NCBI GenBank assembly: GCA_024220505.1
Contig: JAKZZE010000026.1
Location: forward strand, 248,001 to 312,000
Direction of reading: 5' to 3'
Source of the DNA: Rhizopus arrhizus
Lineage: Eukaryota; Mucoromycota; Mucoromycetes; Mucorales; Rhizopodaceae
DNA: 64,000 nucleotides
Below are positions 22,223 to 33,585 of the stretch, one piece after another. The position numbers and the translations under genes are program-made. The notes below the pieces were generated by a model. The model saw nothing but the letters and a program-made list of their open reading frames with translations, was not told where the DNA came from and searched no databases. How positions within the stretch are numbered: position 1 is the first letter of the stretch; each line of letters begins with the position of its first letter.

Positions 22223-22377
22223 TGAGGTTTTATGAATTGTTATATGTATTTTATTTGCTTGTAAATGTGTGTAACGTATAGAAAGCGGAAAAAGATTCTG
22301 AAGACCAATACAAATCTTTCAAAAAAAAAATCCTAGTGGGGTATTCCAATAACGCACACAAAAACTTCAATATAAAT

Positions 22378-22453
22378 GATTCAATCCTGGCTTCATTCTG
22401 GCCTTTTTTTTTTTAATAAACCCGATTCACCCTGGGCTTCATACAGGCTTTTA
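22378..22453 (+). repeat. Two direct 30-bp repeats upstream of the LINE
   Basis: GATTCAATCCTGGCTTCATT... and GATTCACCCTGGGCTTCATA... are about 30 bp each and start 46 bp apart, separated by a T-run and AATAAACCC. They lie just beyond the 5' side of LINE ORF1 and may be internal promoter repeats of its 5' UTR. Function unknown. Confidence 0.55.
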
Positions 22454-22525
22454 CAACCTTAGTTTATCCTTTACTTTTTGGTTGTCTTACCAACAAATTT
22501 TTTCTTCATTTTACATTTCTGAACT

Positions 22526-22788
22526 ATGGTCATTATTACCAGAGAACAAGCTATATGTATTTTCTATTGCGAGCCTCACAACAAGGATAATGTTCATAAA
22601 TTTAGCAAAATTATAGATGATTTACAAAATGTCGAAATTTGTTACGATGAGGATCCTAGAAGACCCTTTCTATGTTCTTTGAAGTCATTACAACTTGCAA
22701 CATCGAGGTACCATCAATATCCGGCTGTACTTGAGGAAAAAAGCAGTGGCAATGTATGAATAAATCACTTTCATGAAGAGGGTTTATT

Positions 22789-22825
<37 letters not shown>
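22526..22825 (+). pseudogene. Short ORF followed by AATAAA and a poly(A) tract; possible retrocopy
   Basis: A 77-codon frame from ATG 22526 (contains CYDEDPRRPFLCSLKSLQLA, ends at TGA 22759) is followed by AATAAA and, about 25 bases later, by a run of some 35 A (from about 22790). That is the layout of an mRNA 3' end copied back into DNA by a LINE. No target duplication was found around it, and the protein is not recognised. Confidence 0.35.
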
Positions 22826-22827
<2 letters not shown>

Positions 22828-22839
22828 TTTTTTGGAAAT

Positions 22840-23324
22840 AAAATGCTATTTTGAACGCTGATACAATTTGCTTCTACCATCGAACATCTTCAATTTTTCG
22901 TGATTTGCTAAAATTTCATCACGTTCAATGATATTGATTGCATTGGTATGCGGCAAATTATCAATGATAATTTTTTTAATGCTGGTATTATTTCTTGAAT
23001 GAAAAGAAAGTTAGATTGCTTTATTATGATAACATTTTTCACTTACTTGATAAAGTCTTTTAAATCGTTTGAATTGGTTGTCAAACCAGCGGAATCAAGA
23101 GTGACCAAGCAAATCTTGGGGTTGATCACGACAAACTTTAAGAGTTCTATAAAAAGAGGTTGCTATTTAGCAAGAAAGGTAAAACTGCAATCAAGAGTAT
23201 ATTGTATTGCCTTGCATGTCTCCATCCACATATTTCAATTTCTTTATGATATCATTGGGATTGGAATCCCTTTCGATAAGCGGATCATTGGAGCTGCTGT
23301 TTACGGAGACAAATGTTTTGTCAA
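22840..23324 (-). pseudogene. Unidentified exon fragments joined to arm B
   Basis: On the reverse strand, right after the end of arm B, a frame reads VDKTFVSVNSSSNDPLIERD. A second reads QPLFIELLKFVVINPKICLV and on to KRLYQ, followed by a GTAAGT donor, a short intron and a final exon with IIIDNLPHTNAINIIERD ending at TAG near 22841. The pieces look like consecutive exons of one gene, but the first contains a stop (TGA after NTIYS) unless it is spliced. The family is not recognised. The junction with arm B replaces the C-terminal part of the PD-(D/E)XK-like gene. Confidence 0.4.
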
Positions 23325-24972
23325 CTAAAGGCCATATCTACTCTTTTTCCTGTCGTTTGACGAGCAATTTTATCAACGGAAGATAACTTTCTTCTTTGAT
23401 TCATCTGCTCACTTGATACTTCACTGGTCTTTTCTCTATTATTATAAATCAAGAAATTTTCAAATCAGATATAAGAATACATACGTAAATAAAACAATTA
23501 CATACCTTTTTGCAATAAGTTGGCCCTGATCAAATGCCCAAGGAATCACTTTCCAGATTCGATCAATTATTTCATCTTCACTGTCAATGGTTACATGGGC
23601 TTTGTTAGACATTAAAATATCTAACCCTTCAATCAATGATTTTTTTATCCAATAGTTATAACTATCTGTTTGTGGGTTCACATATTGTTCACTTATGGCT
23701 TTGTGCATCTGTATTAAATTCTTTAAAAAGCAAAGCATGTGTAGATGTCAATATCATTATATGTTAGACAGGTGACTTAGCTTACATGATAATTTGGATC
23801 AATAGTAATACTAGATTTTGGCACGCTTTCAAATGCAGGGCTTCTGAACGAACGGATCTCGTCTAATTCCTGTTTGATAAAGATACCATCCCATGTTAAC
23901 GTATCTTCTGGATCCAAAATCAAAGAATATGAGATATTTGCAAATAATAAAGTGAGAAATAGAAAGGAAATAGTACTTGAAAGCTAGTGAATGAGTCTTT
24001 ATGTAACCTCTTTATTAGATTTCAAGACGAGAGAAAGAACCCATTTAATCAAACGACGACTTTATGTAGAAAATGAAATTATTTAGGGACCGAAGTGAGT
24101 TCAAGGTCAGCTTTAGTATTGAGCTTGAACAATAAAAATGTTGTTGTGAGTTTTAGGGAATATGTAATAAGTAATATTATGCATTCAGTACTTGTTACTT
24201 CTTATATAAGATATGAGTAATCTCATACGAATAATAAGTATTTAATGAGGGTAAATACGACAGAATGGCTTGGATTACAAAGAAAAAAAAGTTGAATGAT
24301 TGATTAAATACAGTTATATTAATACTTACTAATCAAAGTTGCATTTTTTCGACAACTCTTCCATCTTCAATTCTACAACAGTTCCAGTAGAGAGCGACCA
24401 CATTTTGGTTTTATCCAAAGAACTGAAAATATTTATGATTTCTTGCTTGTCAGTTTCAGATAAAGCTGACTTTACTGAACTTGTGCTTGTTGAATCATAG
24501 CTTTGCGTTGTAGATGAACTTGACTCAGAATTATATATGTCTGTATTAAACTCTAAGCTCTTGGATTCCATGCATTGATTGAGTCTTTTTATTATGTCTT
24601 CAGAAATTAGTAACTAATTAGGTTTTATCTTGGTCTAAAAAACATTGTTAGATGATAGTAATTTCATTGATATGGAATATTTTTTACAAGTTCAAAATCT
24701 TTTTTTCCTAGTAGTTTCAGTGATTCTTAAAATCCAAATACTTTTAAAGGTATTAAAACATGATGAAGTGTAGCTTTCTACAATTTCATTTCGTAACCTG
24801 TCGAGAACATCTTGTATACTGATATTTTCTTTTTCATTCTTTAATTGATTCATCGCATTAGCAATAACTATAGTTGTAATAAAAACAAGATTTTTAATCT
24901 CTCATTGTCTTATAACAACAATTTTTTTTTTTTTTTTTTCACCTTCACTGTATTTTATATCTAGAGATTCCA
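23325..24972 (-). pseudogene. PD-(D/E)XK-like gene copy B, truncated
   Basis: It is the same gene as at 7917-10113, starting at ATG near 24972, with the same introns and the same LTR insertion (23930-24262). The two short frames at 24329-24571 and 23460-23738 match arm A residue for residue. It stops at GGCCTTTAG (23325), so the D...E-X-K core and everything after it are missing. It cannot make the nuclease-like core. Confidence 0.75.
23930..24262. mobile_element. Solo LTR copy in arm B
   Basis: It is the reverse complement of 8628-8960, with the same length (333 bp) and the same flanks (GAATA / GAATG on this strand). Identical placement in both arms means the LTR inserted before the arms were duplicated. 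Confidence 0.85.
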
Positions 24973-25493
24973 TTTTTATCTTATAGCATAAAAGGTGAAA
25001 CAAGTAGTGGGCATAGGCAACACAAATAAATAAAGAATAAGCAATTAAGGGAAGGCTAAAGATTAGAGCGTACTATAAAATACGGATTTATGAAGTATTG
25101 TAAATATTATACGAGAGCGTTAGAATCTTTGTTGTCCCTACCTTCCACCACCTTTACATACTATTTTATTACAGCAAGTATAAGGTGAAAGATTAAGAAG
25201 GATCTTGATATTGGAGATGACAAATTTGAATATGATTTGATTGTTGTAAATGCTTGTGTAATTGTTTTACTAAAACAGCAAATGAACTGATAGGTGTTAT
25301 CTTATTTATGGGAAAGATGTAAGCGCTGTCTTTAGTATGAGCGGTAGCATGTATTATCCATATTGAGATTCTTTATATACCGGACCATCATACTATTCTC
25401 TGTTACCGTCTCTGTTTTTTGTACTTTATATTAGCAACTTGTTGACCTATACATATTCATTTATGTTTTATTGTCAAATTATAAGAAAAGCAA

Positions 25494-25640
25494 AACTGCC
25501 CTTTGAAATACCAGTAACCGCCCTTTAAATATAGGAAAGCCGCCTATTGGGAATTGAAAAAATGCACATTGAGAAAAAAAAAGCCCTGCCCTTTGGTATT
25601 TTATTTCTCGTCCCACAATATAATAACCCGCCCATTGGCA
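25494..25640. repeat. Cluster of GGGCGG/GGGCAG motifs, arm B
   Basis: This is the mirror copy of the cluster at 7251-7397, here written as CCGCCC/CTGCCC words, lying just upstream of the ATG at 25656 of transposase copy B. Confidence 0.6.
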
Positions 25641-25655
25641 CTGTTTTCACTGTAT

Positions 25656-27050
25656 ATGTCTCATGCTCAAAAGGATTTTCTTAATAAAATATGTACTACT
25701 TAAACTAAATACTTATTGTTCCTTTTTTTTTGTTTTTTCAAACTTTTGAGATTTTTGCAGTGGCAAATACTTTTTATTTCAAAGATGGAATGGACAACAT
25801 TTTCGATGAGCAGGGTGAAAGAGCTTATGATCCCATGGAAGGTGTCTTAACAGAGATTACAGATCCAAACATTGTGCTTGAAACAATAATTAGCCGCAAG
25901 GGTTATTTGGCCAATAAACCTACTGAAAAGAATATTGTGATGAAAGAGGTTAAGGAAACAAAAACTTCAGACGATAAGCCTGCCAAATCAGCAGTTTACA
26001 CCATTTATACAGACAAGCAAAGAGGGGATTTTATTGATAAAATGATTGAAAATCCTGAAGAGAAAGGGACCATCATTAAATTCGCCAAAGAATTTTTGAT
26101 TAATCCATGTACTGTGGAAAGATGGTGGAAAACATACCAAAAGACGGGAGAAGTACCCTACAAGAAATCGAAGAATAATAGTGGACCTAAAAGCGCCTTT
26201 ACTGAGGAACACAAGGATTTTATAAAGAACTTGTTAGATGATGATTCTCAGATTGTTGCTGACGACATTATAGAGGAGTTGACTAAACAGTTCCAAGACT
26301 TCTCTATATCAAAGCCGCAGCTCAATCATCTTTTGAGGAACACGATGCAGATTACTATTAAGAAACCTCATTTTGAAGCCGAAGCTAGAAAATCTGTTGT
26401 AAATATGTAGACAAGATACGAGTGGTTCATGGACTGGAAGGAAAAAAGATTTGGACTATACAAATCACTGTGTGTTTATTGATGAAGCTAGTTTTCATAT
26501 AAATATGAGAAATAACTGGGCTAGGTCACCAGCTGGAACTCGCGCTGTGGTTAAAACTGCGAAAACAAGAGTAACTTCTCACACGGTTATTGGAACAATT
26601 CATTCGTCCGCAGTGCTTCATGTCGTTTTGAAAAAAAATCCCCCCTCCCAAACCAGAAACAGACACTGTTGCCAAAAAGAAGAAAAAGAGTAACAGAGGA
26701 AAGAAAAGGGGGGGGGTGTAGCTGAGACTAACGATGATGAAGGAACTCAGGAGGATGACACCAGTGCGGTTGATGTAAAACCAGCTCCAAAAGATACAAC
26801 AACTGCTCATTTTATTAAGTTTGTCAATGAGCTCCTTGATATTATGGATGAGGATGAATCTTTAAAGGGTAGTTATTTAGTGATGGATAATGCTAGTGTC
26901 CATAAGTCGAAACTGATGATTCGAAAAATTGAAGCTAGAGGTTATAGAGTAATGTATCTTCCCCTCCCCCCTCCTCCTCCTTACTCGCCTGAGCTAAATC
27001 CTATTGAAACAGTTCTGGGCTTTAGTGAAAGGAAAAAATAAAGCGCCATC
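25656..27050 (+). pseudogene. IS630/Tc1-type DDE transposase, copy B (broken)
   Basis: The best start is ATG at 25656 (MSHAQKDFLNK), exon 25656-25692, intron, then from 25761. The N-terminal helix-turn-helix half is open to TAG at 26408. The catalytic half follows in other frames: CVFIDEASFHINMRNN (26451-26693), then LVMDNASVHKSKLM and SPELNPIETV (26844-27041). The lesions match those of copy A except for homopolymer lengths. The Asp, Asp and Glu catalytic residues can all still be read, so the breaks are few. Copy A differs from it at six residues of the N-terminal 226. Confidence 0.87.
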
Positions 27051-27338
27051 GCTTGATGAAAGAAGAGACATTATCTTCTAGAATTGGTGATGCATGTAAT
27101 GACGTTCATTTTAGTGATCTTTATAGCTTTTGCCTTCATTCCAAATATCAAATTATAAATTGCTATAAACGAACTCCATTCTAAAGCTTTTCATTGAATA
27201 AATATCTACTAATTCAAACTACAAATCAACTGAAATGCCACGAGAACCGAAACACTATATGATTCTATTAATTGAAACATGGTTAAGCACTATGAATTAA
27301 ACCTAGCAGCATCTTTTCCTCTTTAAGTTTTACTTATA

Positions 27339-27476
27339 TTTGACCAACAATTTGTTTTTGCATTGACCGACAAATTAAATCTTGTTTTTCAACAATTATA
27401 TCTTTATTAACCGGCAATTTCATTTTTCTGTGACCGACAATTACTTTTTTTGTAACTGACGATATCCACTAGCCGG
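27339..27476 (+). repeat. Cluster of degenerate GACCGACAATT motifs
   Basis: About six related words (GACCAACAATT, GACCGACAAAT, AACCGGCAATT, GACCGACAATT, AACTGACGATA and a weaker one) occur at 20-45 bp spacing in the same orientation, just outside arm B. Arm A has lost this part. The arrangement mirrors the GGGCGG cluster at the promoter side, so both may be binding-site arrays of the element. Confidence 0.5.
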
Positions 27477-27588
27477 ACTGTATGCAGCACAATGGCACCC
27501 TTTCCTACAGCTTTAATCTTCTAGAAGCATACTTAATTTAAAAAAGATTTTGATATAAAACATATATGCAGTAATTTTTTTTTGTTTA

Positions 27589-27783
27589 TTATGAAAGACT
27601 TCTGTTGACAGAACGACGTAATTTTCCATCTTGCTGTACCTCAGTTGCATCATTCTCTGCCTTTCCACTTGATGTAACAGAGCTGTGCTTTGTATACTCT
27701 TTTAATCTTGCAAGTGTATAGTCTTTACAGACTAAATAGGAACCCAAGGCAACTAAAATAAAATGATTCGTGAGTTTATTCAT
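27589..27783 (-). CDS. Small membrane-anchored protein, unknown, copy 2
   Basis: The 64-residue protein is the same as that at 17356-17550, with an apparently identical DNA context of about 258 bp. Beyond GGTTGTCTA (27808) the upstream DNA differs from copy 1. One hydrophobic N-terminal segment is visible. Family not recognised. Confidence 0.45.
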   Translation of the reverse strand: MNKLTNHFILVALGSYLVCKDYTLARLKEYTKHSSVTSSGKAENDATEVQQDGKLRRSVNRSLS

Positions 27784-27808
27784 AAATTTCCTTTTTGTTG
27801 GTTGTCTA

Positions 27809-28236
27809 TATCATTACAAACAGATAATGCAGCCCTATAAGTAAGTTTAGTATATATGCATAAAAGTATTCTCTAATCTCTCTTACCATCCTTTAATTAC
27901 AGACTTTGGTGAATTCTTCATTTGTATAATTAGTGAAAAAGAGGTGAAAAAGAATGAGCTGATGTTTTTATACCCCAGTCACTTCAATTTAAAGTAAGAT
28001 ACAAAAAAACTACACTTTAATTTCACCTTGAATATAAAGAGCATCCATTGTACTCATATTTATTTCAACTTGATATTTTATCTGCTGTCTATACACTTTT
28101 AAGTTATATATCAATTTTATATTATCTAAATTGAAATTTGATGTGTCAAACAGACACTTGGCTGTAGGTAAATATATTATAAGTATTTATTATATAGAAT
28201 TATTATTGCTGTCACATTTAAATATGTATCGTCTTC
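27809..28236. other. Intergenic region right of the mobile mosaic
   Basis: AT-rich, no gene seen. It is the boundary between the transposon mosaic and the host gene block and contains the 3' flank of the OPT transporter gene. Confidence 0.5.
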
Positions 28237-30410
28237 TTAACATTCACCCATGGGGCAAGAAGCAGTGATCACAGCACCCTTCACGCCCGTGATCTTGAAA
28301 AGAGCTTGAAGAATAGCTGAAATACCTTGACCAGCAATCATACCAGCAGCTACACTGTACATCAGATCATCGTAAGCCGTTCTTCTGAGCCTCTTCCATA
28401 TCTTTCCTGACACCCAACCGATGAACATGGCCAGTGGAACCTCAGGAGAAGTATTGATCATGGCAATGCCCACTGCACTCACCGAAGGATAAAACTTGCG
28501 GTACTTTTCGGGTACAAAAAAATGACGGACCAAGGGGAAGACCACACCAGCGATTGCACAGATGATGGTAGCGATCATCGAGTTGCGACTCAGCGGTTCT
28601 GAGGCACCTGTTAACAACTTGGTCACACTAGCCCAGGCTTTGACGGCGACCAATCCAAATTCACATTCAGCATCTAGGTTTTGATCAATAATGCAAGGAT
28701 AAGCATCTGCAAAGAGGATGAATAACCCAACGGCGATGGCGATAGCAAAGAAGGAAGCAACAAACTGAGCCCAAAATTGGGAACGAGGCGAGGCGCCGAC
28801 GAGCTGGCCTGTCTTGAGGTCACCGACCATATCGACCGCTTGAGAGGCAGCAGAGGCAGAGATGTTTCCGGCCATCAGGTTGTTCTTCATGACGGCCTGT
28901 AAGTTATCGGCAGGCATCTTGGCAAACACCAACTGTGACATCTTACCAATGGAGCCCACCGGGTTAATGTCCGTCTCACCTGTCGCTTGAATCCCCACAA
29001 AAGAAAACAGAAAGCCCAAGATGATGGCAACGATCGATTGATACACCGGCATGCCAAAGTATCGACCCATGATGGCACACGTAAAGATGATCGAAAGAAA
29101 CGTGCCTCCGATCCACCAAGAAGCCGGGATCAATTCGTCGGGTCGAAAGGTCTCGTTCTCATCTTGCGTTCGCTTGTACTTGTCGGTCTCTTGCTCAGTC
29201 AGCTGTGTGCGAAGGACGATGCGTTGGAAAAAATGAACGCCGCGCATGGCTGCCGAATAGAGCTCGAGCACACCTCCCTTGATACCGCGCCAGAGGGAAT
29301 CATAGTGGATCAGTAGCTCTGTAAAGGCCGTGATGGTCATCAGGGCAATCCCGGGCCATAAAAAGAATCGGTTGGTGGTGTCGCCGGCGGCATTGAAGCC
29401 CATCGGGGCTACAAATTCACCCGTCGACACAAGACAAGGACCGATGATGCCGTAGACAACAAGGGTTCCGATAAAGAATGAAAGCACAGTGGATCCGGGC
29501 GTCATCAAACCAGCACCAAAGAAGGGGAAGTCCCATTTGAAATACCAGCCCCAGTCTTGGTTGGCGCTCATCAAAGGTACATAGTTGGTAGCATGGCCAA
29601 TATAATAAAGTATGTGAACTAACAACAATCCAAGTTAGCTTTGGCCTGTATCCTTATCATCGAAACTTACTCGTATCAAAAAAGGGTACAAAATAAGAAA
29701 TGAGAGTCCAAATGAAGGTGATCATGAACCAAATGCCCATCCACATGGCCTTTTTCATCGCGGCCTTTTCACCTTCCACTGTATTATGTAAAGACAGGAT
29801 GGTGACAGCAGCTGCTCTTGGTGTAGGAAACACTAAATCTTGCTTGACCACAAAATGGGAACGCAAGGGAACCGCAAAAAAGAGACCATAAAAAGCAGCA
29901 GAGATGGTAAAGAGCAAAAGAGCGACGGCATCATCTCGAGGATTGGTCATCAAACCGAGCTTGTACATGGCAGGAATGCCAGAGACAAAGCCAGCAGAGA
30001 GACCACCTGCAGTGGTTGCTGCAGACTGTGCCGTACAGTTTTCTTTGGGACCAAAATGACCTCCACCCCATTTTGGAGGAAGCACGCGAGAGATGGGTTT
30101 GATGATGGCAAATGAAAAGATGGCGCCAAATAAAGATGCACCAAATGTCCATCCGATCTTTAAACCAAGGTATGTGTTGGATGCAGCTTATATCGTAATG
30201 CGTTAAAAAGCGGTGGTTGCCTCATCCCCTTTACTTACCAACTAAACAACCGAGCAAAGAACCCACGATGGAAGCACGCCAAGTGAATTGAAATTCTTCA
30301 ATCAGTTTGTTGGAAACGGTATCTACTGCAACTTGACTTGTTTTATCAGACTCATAATATTCTTTTATTTCATCCTTTTCATTAACCACAATGGCTGGTT
30401 CAGTTGACAT
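28237..30410 (-). CDS. OPT-family oligopeptide/metal-chelate transporter
   Basis: Three exons, 30410-30239, 30186-29671 and 29618-28237 on the reverse strand, joined by GT-AG introns of 52 bp each, give 689 residues. The protein is a polytopic membrane protein with many long hydrophobic segments. It shows OPT blocks such as LPPKWGGGHFGPKENCTAQ, FPTPRAAAVTILSLHNT, GEFVAPMGFNAAGDTTNRFF and KTGQLVGASPRSQFWAQF. OPT/YSL proteins import small peptides, glutathione or metal chelates, driven by protons, usually at the plasma membrane. The long exon is GC-richer than its surroundings, as in well expressed genes. The start at 30410 is the first in-frame ATG; a TATA-like box lies about 50 bp upstream. 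Confidence 0.93.
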
Positions 30411-30458
30411 TTTATGAAAAAGAAATGCTTTTTTGGACAAATTGAAAATTTCTCCCTT

Positions 30459-30465
30459 TTTTATA
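30459..30465 (-). promoter_or_regulatory. TATA box candidate of the OPT transporter
   Basis: On the reverse strand the sequence reads AATATAAAAAAGG, with TATAAAA 49-55 bp upstream of the start codon at 30410. Sequence match only. Confidence 0.4.
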
Positions 30466-32009
30466 TTGGTTTTGATGTTGAATCAAAAAAAAAAAGTTTC
30501 GCACACGTATTTTGTGTGCCTGTATTACTTCAATCCAAATCGCTTTGAATGAAAAAGAAAAATGGGAGATGTGTAACTGTTGCTTTTTTAAATGATCCAA
30601 AGATTCTATTCCATATATAGGAATTTCCACCTTTATTTGGTATTGACTATGTCTTACAACATCACTTGCTTCTTTTCAAAAGTCGTATTACTTTTTATAG
30701 TCTCTGTTAAAAAAGAAAAAAGAAGGAACTAAAAGCAAACGCTGCATATCAACTCTTTTCAGTAATCCAAGACTTTTTGCTTGTATAGAGTCGGACAGGT
30801 AAAGGAAAATAACGCAAGAAACGCTGCCGATTTGAAGAATGAAAAAGAATGATTCAAGGTAGCTGTCATACAATCAGCCTTTCTTTTTATTCCTTTCTTT
30901 CTTTAAAGATGATCCCATTGTGCTTGTAAAAAATAAGGAAATTATCTTGATAAACTACAATAGTAATACATTTAAAGAAGAGAGCTCTTTTAGTTTGGAA
31001 ACTGTTCTGATCCAACAAAATCCCACTTTAGTTTGTGATGCATTGTGCTTTGTCAATGTCAATATGGAAAATTTAGTGTGATCCTTTTACTTGAATTTGG
31101 AAATTGTGCGCGATAAAATATCGGCTTCTTTTATGGTAGAAATTCAAGAAATCTGTGTTTTTATTTCACACGAAAAAAAAAAAAAAAAAAGAGTATTTAT
31201 CATGAGCTTCTCTCTATTTCTCTCTTTATGTGTTACTTTAAGTGATCCATACTCGGAAAAAAAGAAGATTTATGTTTATGATAACATGATTTTACTTTGT
31301 CTTTAATAGATCAGACATCATAAGTTCTTAAATCTGTAAGACCATGTACTGTTAAAAAGAATCATATTTGCTGACTGTTTCCAATTTGAGTTGTTTATAG
31401 TGAACCTCCAGTAAATCAGTATTAAAACCATTCGTCCCTGAACTTTTTCAACTGTTTATATTTTGATGTCTTTTTCTCAATTCGATTTGCTCAAAACTTT
31501 CTGTGTCAATCCATAGATCATTTATCACTACTTTTAGTAAGCTGCATATGACTTTGTACTAGATAAGCAGACGATTGGTAAGTTGGTTGATTCCTGCAAA
31601 AATTAAGAAAGCTAATCTCTGTCAAAAACTCTCTTCTTTTCTAAGATTTGGTTTTTTTAAAAAACAATATTCGCAAGAATTTTTAGTCTCCAGTATCATT
31701 TCTTTTAGGTTTTTCTGAAAAGGTTTTGATATGGCTGACTCTGTCTTTTCTATCTTGTAGTACAGTTGTGGATAGTTGCATAAAATATGTTATTTTTTAT
31801 AGCAGATTTATTGATGAGTTAGTTTAATTCCATATTTATCATAATCAAAATGTGGTTCTCGTTATGATGTTGGTGAATGTTGTCAAAGTGAAAATACAAA
31901 AAAAAAGTCGCTTTTAGGTGGAAAAATTTGTGACAGTGACTTTACGTCATTTTTATCTGTTTGCTACTACTTTTTTTTATTTTATTTTTCTTTATTTTTG
32001 ATAATTATT
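30466..32009. other. Long divergent intergenic region
   Basis: About 1.5 kb between the divergent OPT and TFIIF-beta genes. I see no supported coding region. It contains several A- and T-runs (for example A18 near 31173) and must hold both promoters. Confidence 0.6.
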
Positions 32010-33128
32010 ATGTCTGATCATGAAGATGTTGATGCTCTTTTTGAAGACGATCCTGGACCATTAGAAGAAGTTATAGATGAAGATGATGCTGAAGATCTCA
32101 GACTGGATCAAGCTGATAATAAAGTTTGGCTAGTTAAAGTAAATTGAATCGAGCTAAAAAATTAAGCATGTAATTAATTACTATTAGGTACCAAAATTTC
32201 TTGCAGAAACATGGAAGAATATAGATCAAGACAACGTACATTTGGGTAGCCTTCGTATTTACAAAGATGCGTAAAGTATAATACATGTATGATTTGTATT
32301 ATTCTAATTTCATATTTCTTCTTATTCCAGACAACCACCAGGAAAATCATCAAGAGTATGTTTCAATTTTATATAAAAAAGCATGATTGAAACCTTAACA
32401 CTTACTATTGCACTAGATCTCACTTGTTTTACCAGAAAACACAATGACATCTCACATTCCAAAGGAATATAGCATATCTCTCTTATCAGCAGAAGTACAA
32501 AACAAATTCGTCTTTTCACAAACCGAACATGGCAAGACCATCAGTGGCACTGTACATCATGAGTGTGTAGCTGTACCTACAGAAGCCAATGCATACAGAA
32601 ATATTATGAGAAAGAGAGTGCGAGAAGCAGGAACACCACAAAGAACAACACAAGTCTTGGGACAAAACAACCAACCTGTATTTGTACCAGGTGCAAGTAG
32701 TGCTGTGCCATCCAGCGATTTCTCAGACTTTGTTGTAAGTATAAAGTATTCTTTTTTTTTTTTACATTTCGCTAACCATTTTTCAGACATCCAAAAAACC
32801 AAAAACAGACAACAAAGAAAAAGCAACACGTATGCCAAGGAACGAACTTATGGATTTACTTTTTGCAGCATTCGACAGATACCCATATTGGTCATTTAAG
32901 GGTATTTTGGAAGAAACGAAACAACCCAGTCAATACTTGAAAGAAATTTTATCAGAGATTTGTATATTAAATAAGAGAGGTCCTTATGCTGGCAATTATC
33001 AATTGAAACAAGAATATAAGCAAAGACCTTCAGCAGCTGAAAAACAAAACTCTACAGAGAAATCAGCAGAGGATGCTACTTCGAGTGAAGATGAAGATGA
33101 AGAATTTATGGAGGATGTTAAATTATAG
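32010..33128 (+). CDS. TFG2: Transcription initiation factor IIF subunit beta (RAP30/Tfg2)
   Basis: Five exons, 32010-32138, 32188-32270, 32331-32355, 32417-32734 and 32787-33128, join in frame to 298 residues with GT-AG introns. The N-terminus is acidic. The dimerisation half begins at VWLVKVPKFLAETWKNI, as in TFIIF beta, and includes the TGTV-like GKTISGTVHHECVAVPT. The C-terminal winged helix includes MDLLFAAFDRYPYWSFKGI and QPSQYLKEILSEICILNKRG. The tail is acidic. TFIIF beta pairs with TFIIF alpha and escorts RNA polymerase II to the promoter. The gene looks intact. Confidence 0.95.
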
Positions 33129-33585
33129 TGGTTTATTATAATAAATGTCCTTTATATTTTTCAACATTTAAAAATTACCAGTGTCTGTTTTAGTCAATTG
33201 CACCCCCCAAAAAAAAACTTTTGGTAAAGCGATATGCTTCAAGAACATGATTGAAAATCAAATCTCTTTATAGATGACATCTGCTCTGCTTATAGTATAA
33301 TATTTTATTTATAGGTTCTGAATGATCAGGATAGATTAAATGAGTGCAATACAATTGAATTGTTCGCCTAATTTTGGTAATAGATGTTTTTGCTGCAATT
33401 ACACTGGTTTCTAAAAACCAGGCTTATATTTTTATTCAAGTCCTTTTTATCGTAATGAGTTTGATTAGCATTGTTTAGCTTACCCAAAGTCTTGGTATTA
33501 TCTTGTTTACCTTTTCATCATCCGTTCTTCTTCTTGTAATTGTTGTTTTTCTTTTGATGTTCAGATGACTGAAGAATAACCATAT
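33129..33585. other. Intergenic region
   Basis: Convergent intergenic DNA between TFIIF beta and the small secreted protein gene. AT-rich, no gene seen. Confidence 0.5.

Larger units (their letters stand above)
17690..22240 (-). mobile_element. LINE (non-LTR retrotransposon) with two ORFs
   Basis: On the reverse strand ORF1 (22222-21053) and ORF2 (21053-17757) follow each other with a TAATGA stop-start overlap. Both frames stay open along their whole length apart from three nonsense codons. Exact ends are not defined: there is no clear poly(A) at the 3' side, where instead the phrase TTGATCCCA occurs twice (near 17694 and 17729). The organisation, zinc-motif ORF1 then endonuclease plus reverse transcriptase, is that of L1-like elements. 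Mucor centromeres are reported to hold LINEs of this general design (Grem-LINE1); whether this is one cannot be judged here. Confidence 0.9.
23325..27338 (+). repeat. Arm B of the 4-kb inverted duplication (partner 5546-9565)
   Basis: It is the mirror copy of arm A. It holds the truncated PD-(D/E)XK-like gene (reverse), the solo LTR, the motif cluster and transposase copy B (forward). On its right side arm B continues beyond the point where arm A is cut by the MITE, into a region of GACCGACAATT-like motifs and the small gene at 27589. Confidence 0.92.

Noticed and set aside
28987..30152. Several open frames opposite the OPT transporter
   Set aside because: Antisense shadows; the transporter frame and its introns explain the region.
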